Source: Proteles cristata cristata
Taxonomy: Eukaryota > Chordata > Mammalia > Carnivora > Hyaenidae
DNA length: 64,000 bases
Direction: 5' to 3'
Assembly (NCBI GenBank): GCA_017311185.1
Contig: JAESUZ010004533.1
Coordinates: 992,001-1,056,000, forward strand
A model generated the notes under the pieces. It was not told the origin of the DNA, ran no database searches, and saw nothing but the letters and a program-made list of their open reading frames with translations. Positions 59,764-64,000 of this stretch are shown piece by piece (position 1 is the first letter of the stretch; every line of letters begins with the position of its first letter). The translations under genes were made by a program, and so were the position numbers.

Positions 59764-60029
59764 CAATATGTTTATCTTAACCCAGCCTCTTTGCATTGGC
59801 ATGGTGTGAACAAATCCTTTAAATTATCAGCAAATAACTTTGCCTCTTTTTTCTCAGTCTGATTTAGACGCACCTTTTCTTTTCTATTTCCAACGAACTG
59901 ACTGCCCTGGTCTTGCTCATTCATTTCCTCTTCTTGTCCATGGCCTTTCCCGTCCGTGTGCCAGATTCCTTCCATCTGAACTATTATTTCAAACACTGTC
60001 CTGGGAGGTAATAAATGTAGAGGTAATAA

Positions 60030-60222
60030 AATGCTATGATTGAGTGTGTGGCTTCAGGCCTCCTCCATCATTTAATAGCTATAATGTGGGTGGGGCTAGT
60101 TACCTATAACTTTGTGACAACTTAAACAAAATGGGATACCTAATATTAAACATTTAATGTTAATTGCTTAGGATGGTTCTTGTACATAGTATTCTCTCAA
60201 TAAATGTTAGGTATCATTGTTA
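60030..60222 (+). mobile_element. MIR
   Basis: tgattgagtgtgtggcttca, aactttgtgacaacttaaac and attctctcaataaatgttag follow MIR order. Confidence 0.7.
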
Positions 60223-60223
60223 C

Positions 60224-60245
60224 CATCATCATCATCATGATCATC
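60224..60245. repeat. (CAT)n microsatellite
   Basis: catcatcatcatcatgatca, about seven units at the MIR end. Confidence 0.85.
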
Positions 60246-60251
60246 ACTTTT

Positions 60252-60440
60252 TTTTTTATAGAGTGCAATGGGGGAGAGGGGCAGAGGGAAAGAGAAAGAG
60301 AGAGGGAAAGAGAGAATCTTAAGCAGGCTCTGCACTCAATGCAGAGTCCAACACAGGACTCCATCCCACTACCCTGGGATCATGACCTGAACTGAAATCA
60401 AGAGTTGGATACTCAACCTACTGAACCACCCAAGTACCCC
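60252..60440 (-). mobile_element. SINEC, reversed, older type
   Basis: gggatcatgacctgaactga, ctactgaaccacccaagtac. Target duplication tcatgatcatcactttt (60235-60251) and tcataatcatcactttt (60441-60457), one mismatch. Confidence 0.94.
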
Positions 60441-60459
60441 TCATAATCATCACTTTTAT

Positions 60460-61515
60460 GTTTCTTTTGCTTAGCAACATGAAATGGTGTACCATTGAAA
60501 ATAGTTCATTTCGAACCCTTCACATTCTGAAGACATTTATTTCCTGGAACTTTCCATTGATTGAGTTAAATGTACATTGAGTGTTATGGGGTAAGATGGA
60601 AATAGAGAAGTGTTTTGCACTGAACATCTATTGTATTGTTCAAACTGTCACAAAATGCATTATAATAAATTATCTTAGTTGCTACATGCATTAATAATCA
60701 GCTTAGTGTAGGAAAAATAAGACATGTAAATAATTAAAGGAGTACTCTACAAGTTTACAAAATTGCCCGTAGAGAATTTTATTCCTGAGCTGATTTTCAT
60801 CGTATTTACTTCTACTTATTATTAGGAATGAAGGATCTGCTTAATTGAATTTAGTCATCACAAAGTACTGGCATAATGTATTTAATGTGGCTATTTACAT
60901 ATGATAACTAAGTCATATTTTAAGATTTTGCTAACTTTTAAATTAATAATATGACTGCTTTTAAATAGTATTCAGAAAAGAACTAACATACCAAATCATC
61001 TGATGAGTTCAAATTGTCATTTATAGTAAACATTCAGGTGAATTAATCCTATATGAGGAGAAACCTAAGGAAATTATTTGAAACTAATTCTTATCATCTA
61101 AAATAAAACTATAAACATAGTAACACAGTTATAGGTCAATGGATTATGATTTAAAATAACCATAGAAATCAAAATAAAATTTTTAACACAAATTTAAATT
61201 TAAGGAAAAAAATCCTTCAATATGATTGCTACAAATATCACACTCTACCTGTATATTTGCATATGCACTATGGAGTGGCAAAACTCTATCATAGGGTTAG
61301 TGTATCTTATTCATCCAAAATATTGTGGGTCTGACATCCTATACTCTTTCCTAAAACCATTCATCCCACAACACACACTCCAACATGCACAATTAAAGAT
61401 GACATCCTCTCCAAGCTCAGAGCCCAGGACAGAAGGCATTCAACTGGTTGCTTTTCTCTGCATGGAGCTGGGTGAAGGATGGGAATCTCATGTGACAGTT
61501 ACCAGGAACTACCAT
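60460..61515. other. AT-rich intronic sequence, nothing recognised
   Basis: About 1 kb of A/T-rich DNA. The 98-codon open frame at 61222-61518 has no recognised signature. Confidence 0.45.
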
Positions 61516-61531
61516 TAAGAGTTGAGATTGT

Positions 61532-61666
61532 GGGGAATGGAGAACGCCTGGGTGGCTCAGTTGTTTAAGTGTCTGACTCTTGATTTTGGCTCAGGTCATG
61601 ATCTCATGGTTCCTGAGTTCCAGCGCCTTGTCAGGCTCTGTGTTGACAGTGCAGAGCCTTCTTGGG

Positions 61667-61706
<40 letters not shown>

Positions 61707-61731
61707 TCCCTCCCTCTCCCTCCCCCCACCT

Positions 61732-61762
<31 letters not shown>

Positions 61763-61812
61763 CACACCTTTCCCTGCTTGTGTTCTTTCTCTCAAAATAA
61801 ATAAACTTATAA
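61532..61812 (+). mobile_element. SINEC with CT and TG microsatellites
   Basis: gaacgcctgggtggctcagt head, short-body type (gttgacagtgcagagccttc), (CT)16 at 61670-61701, (TG)13 at 61737-61762, tail caaaataaataaacttataa. Target duplication aagagttgagattgt (61517-61531) and aagagttgatattat (61813-61827). Confidence 0.95.
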
Positions 61813-62254
61813 AAGAGTTGATATTATAGGAAAATAAAAGCAAGAAATAGCAGATCTGTATGAAATCCAGAGATGGTGACTTTTTGTTTGTTACTGCTAA
61901 CATAGTTTTTGGACAGAACAGCTATATTTAATTATAGGTAGAACGTGAAGACCTTCTTCCCAGTGCTGCCTCTCAGTCTTAAATCGAGATGTATGTAGTT
62001 TCCACAGGTCTTTTACGTTTTCTGTTCACAAAACACTTTTATAGATACTAACTCATTAGATCTTTCCAATATACCTTTGAGATATGTGTCAGAGTGCATA
62101 ATTCCTCCAAATTAGCTTCTCTAGGGGTATAGATGAAATAATATAGACACCACACAGATTGAGGAAAGAATAAATTTACTACTCACATCTGCCTACTGCC
62201 TAAAGCCATGCCTATTCAAAACACTGAATAGAGAGTAATTATAATCATAGATGT

Positions 62255-62530
62255 ATTTATCATACATTCTATTTATTAATTCATGTATCTATCAAACATT
62301 CACTTTCTATTGAATACTAGGTCTTAAAATAGGTAAGAGGAGGTTAAAAAATATATGACTTGAGATAATTGTTCTCTCAGTCTAGTGGGCAAATGGACAC
62401 ATGGACAGATAATCACAATATAATCTCAAAGAGTTATGATAAAATACATAATGAAATATAATGAAATACAGGGGAGAAACATATCTACCTGCCTGGTATG
62501 GGGTAGATAAGAGAAGACTTCACACAAGAA
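62255..62530 (-). mobile_element. L2 3' region, reversed
   Basis: tgttctctcagtctagtggg, gacagataatcacaatataa and gagaagacttcacacaagaa match the reversed L2 3' layout in order. Confidence 0.65.
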
Positions 62531-62534
62531 CTGA

Positions 62535-63190
62535 AATTTCTCTCATGAACTTAACTAGAGAGGTTCCCTTTTCAAATCCTGTCCTCAGGAAATTTGTGTT
62601 TTTGGACATCACTAACCATTTCCTCATTCCTTAAATTATCTATTTGGTTTCATGGACCTTGGAGTCTATTCTTACCTACTTTCCATCTGGCCATGCTTTT
62701 TCATCCTCCTTTACCGATCTTGCTGAGTCTGCTCCTTAAAAGTTGCTTCTTCCTGGCTTCCATTTGTGCCATCTTCCCTTTAGGCTGTCCCTGTTTCTGT
62801 GGATGAGAATTCACTAATAAATATTCATGGTCTCAACTGCCTTTCATATGACTGTGCCTTTGAAATCTTTACCTCCTGCAAACCTGACTCATGAATACAG
62901 CTCAAGTGTTCATCTGATTTGTGCATTTCTTGGCTTGGAAGCCTCACTGGGATTTTGAGGTCCTAGAGAACCAGATCATGATCTACCTTTTAAAACCATC
63001 CATTCCCTTGGATGCCCCCTTTTCAATGAAAGAAACCATCACCTGCTCAGTCTTTTGTTCCTTCTTCCTTCATTCAAAAACATTTATTCATACATATTGG
63101 GGTTAGTCACCACAGTTGGATCTGGGATGCAATGGTAGAAAAACAGACCTGGCTCTTACTCTTTTGAAGAAAATTAATTTTAAATTAGTG
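62535..63190. other. Intronic sequence with possible L2 pieces
   Basis: ttcattcaaaaacatttatt (about 63070) is an L2-like reversed end. The rest was not recognised. Confidence 0.4.
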
Positions 63191-63194
63191 CTTA

Positions 63195-63360
63195 GCCAAG
63201 TATGGTTTACTAATTACATCTGTCAGAATCACAGGAAGAAGGGCTTTTAAAAATACCAACCAGAGATTCCTTCCCAGACTTATTGAATTGTAATCTTTAA
63301 GAACCAGTGCCCAGGGATCTATATTTTAAGCAAACCCCATAAGTGATTCTGAGGAATATA
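63195..63360 (+). mobile_element. hAT-Charlie MITE remnant (MER3/MER5-like)
   Basis: ctgtcagaatcacaggaaga, cccagacttattgaattgta, ggatctatattttaagcaaa and agtgattctgaggaatataa occur in the order of a short Charlie-type element (aatcacctgggaac ... gtgattctgatgca). Confidence 0.6.
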
Positions 63361-63364
63361 ACCT

Positions 63365-63770
63365 AACATTTATAAAACCACCTATTTAAATAAAAAGAAA
63401 ACAAACAAATAAATACATAATTACATACTGTAAAGAGTCACTGAAGGAGACTACAAGCTGCTATGTGGGTGTGTAATAGGGGAGGAGGAAGGATTGATAC
63501 ATAATGATCAGTCATTACCTGGGAGTTAGGGGCAAGATCATGCAAGGACCTGTGGCTGGTGATTGATTAGACATGAGGGATAGAAGTCAGTGAATACTAA
63601 GAATGACTTTTAAATTAGAAGTCTGGATGCCATCATTTGGTTCCTCTCTTTCTCTCACTCTACCCTTATTTCTATTTTCTTTAATATATCTCAAATCCAT
63701 CCCACTTCTTCGTCACTGCTCCTAACATACTTCACAGGCTCTTTGTCTTCCATGAAATTATAATATTGTT
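63365..63770. other. Intronic sequence, nothing recognised
   Basis: About 400 bases with no clear element. Confidence 0.4.
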
Positions 63771-63782
63771 CTCCTAATTCTT

Positions 63783-63968
63783 TTTTTTTAAAGATTATTT
63801 ATTTTGAGTGAGAGCATGAGCAGAGGATGGGCAAAGAGAGTGGGACAGAGAGAATCCTAAGCAGGCTCCATGCTGTCAGTACTGACTGGATCCCAGAAAC
63901 CATGAGATCATGACTTGAGCTTGAATGAAGAATCAAACATGTAACCAGCTGAGCCACCCAGGCCCCTC
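63783..63968 (-). mobile_element. SINEC, reversed, older type
   Basis: ttaaagattatttattttga, gagatcatgacttgagcttg, ccagctgagccacccaggcc. Short duplications cctaattctt at about 63773-63782 and 63970-63979. Confidence 0.93.
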
Positions 63969-64000
63969 CCCTAATTCTTATCCTTGCTTCTATATCATTC

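Larger units (their letters stand above)
15297..64000 (+). other. GRM8: GRM8 intron downstream of the exon (5' part)
   Basis: About 48.7 kb with no recognisable coding exon. The next GRM8 exon should open with the cysteine-rich region (VEDMQW-like) and the seven-helix domain, and neither was seen. The sequence consists of unique AT-rich DNA and transposable elements. Intron status is inferred from the exon and the strand of the gene. Confidence 0.85.

Overview
The window is vertebrate nuclear DNA from a carnivoran, most likely a cat-family (felid) genome. At least 29 tRNA-derived SINEs carry the carnivore SINEC head (ggcacctgggtggctcag), a B-box segment, a pyrimidine-rich body and an A-rich tail. 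The gctcgggctctgtgctgaca-like body and the L1 3' end with an acaatgatttcagg-like motif are of the feline type. The DNA is AT-rich and intron-like. There are no operons, ribosome binding sites or long open reading frames, so nothing suggests prokaryotic or viral DNA.

Only one protein-coding segment can be supported: a 137-bp internal exon at 15160-15296 on the + strand. It encodes 45 residues (SAGTPVTF...NQLHLK) from the end of the glutamate-binding ectodomain of metabotropic glutamate receptor 8 (GRM8). It has a tatag acceptor and a perfect gtaagt donor. Everything upstream (1-15159) and downstream (15297-64000) reads as GRM8 intron. No neighbouring GRM8 exon was recognised.

Layout. 0-5 kb: degenerate L1 fragments, including an L1 ORF2 piece interrupted by a MER5A DNA transposon and a SINE. 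5-15 kb: dispersed SINEs and old MIR/L2 remnants, then the exon. 15.6-16.3 kb: an alternating purine-pyrimidine tract and a GC-rich block just after the exon. 17.8-18.3 kb: a 5'-truncated L1 with a perfect 14-bp target-site duplication. 20-31 kb: a SINE-dense stretch with microsatellites inside SINEs. 31.4-31.6 kb: a small CpG-containing patch. 34.2-43.4 kb: a SINE-poor stretch with one feline L1 3' end on the - strand carrying a (TG)23 microsatellite. 43-64 kb: more SINEs, a (TTCC)n microsatellite, a double SINE insertion sharing one target site, a possible small retrocopy on the - strand, and a twin-primed (internally inverted) L1 with a SINE nested in it.

The many short open reading frames are chance or repeat-derived. 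I found no new biological system here. The observations worth following up concern splicing context of the GRM8 exon, two GC-rich patches in the intron, and unusual retroposon structures.
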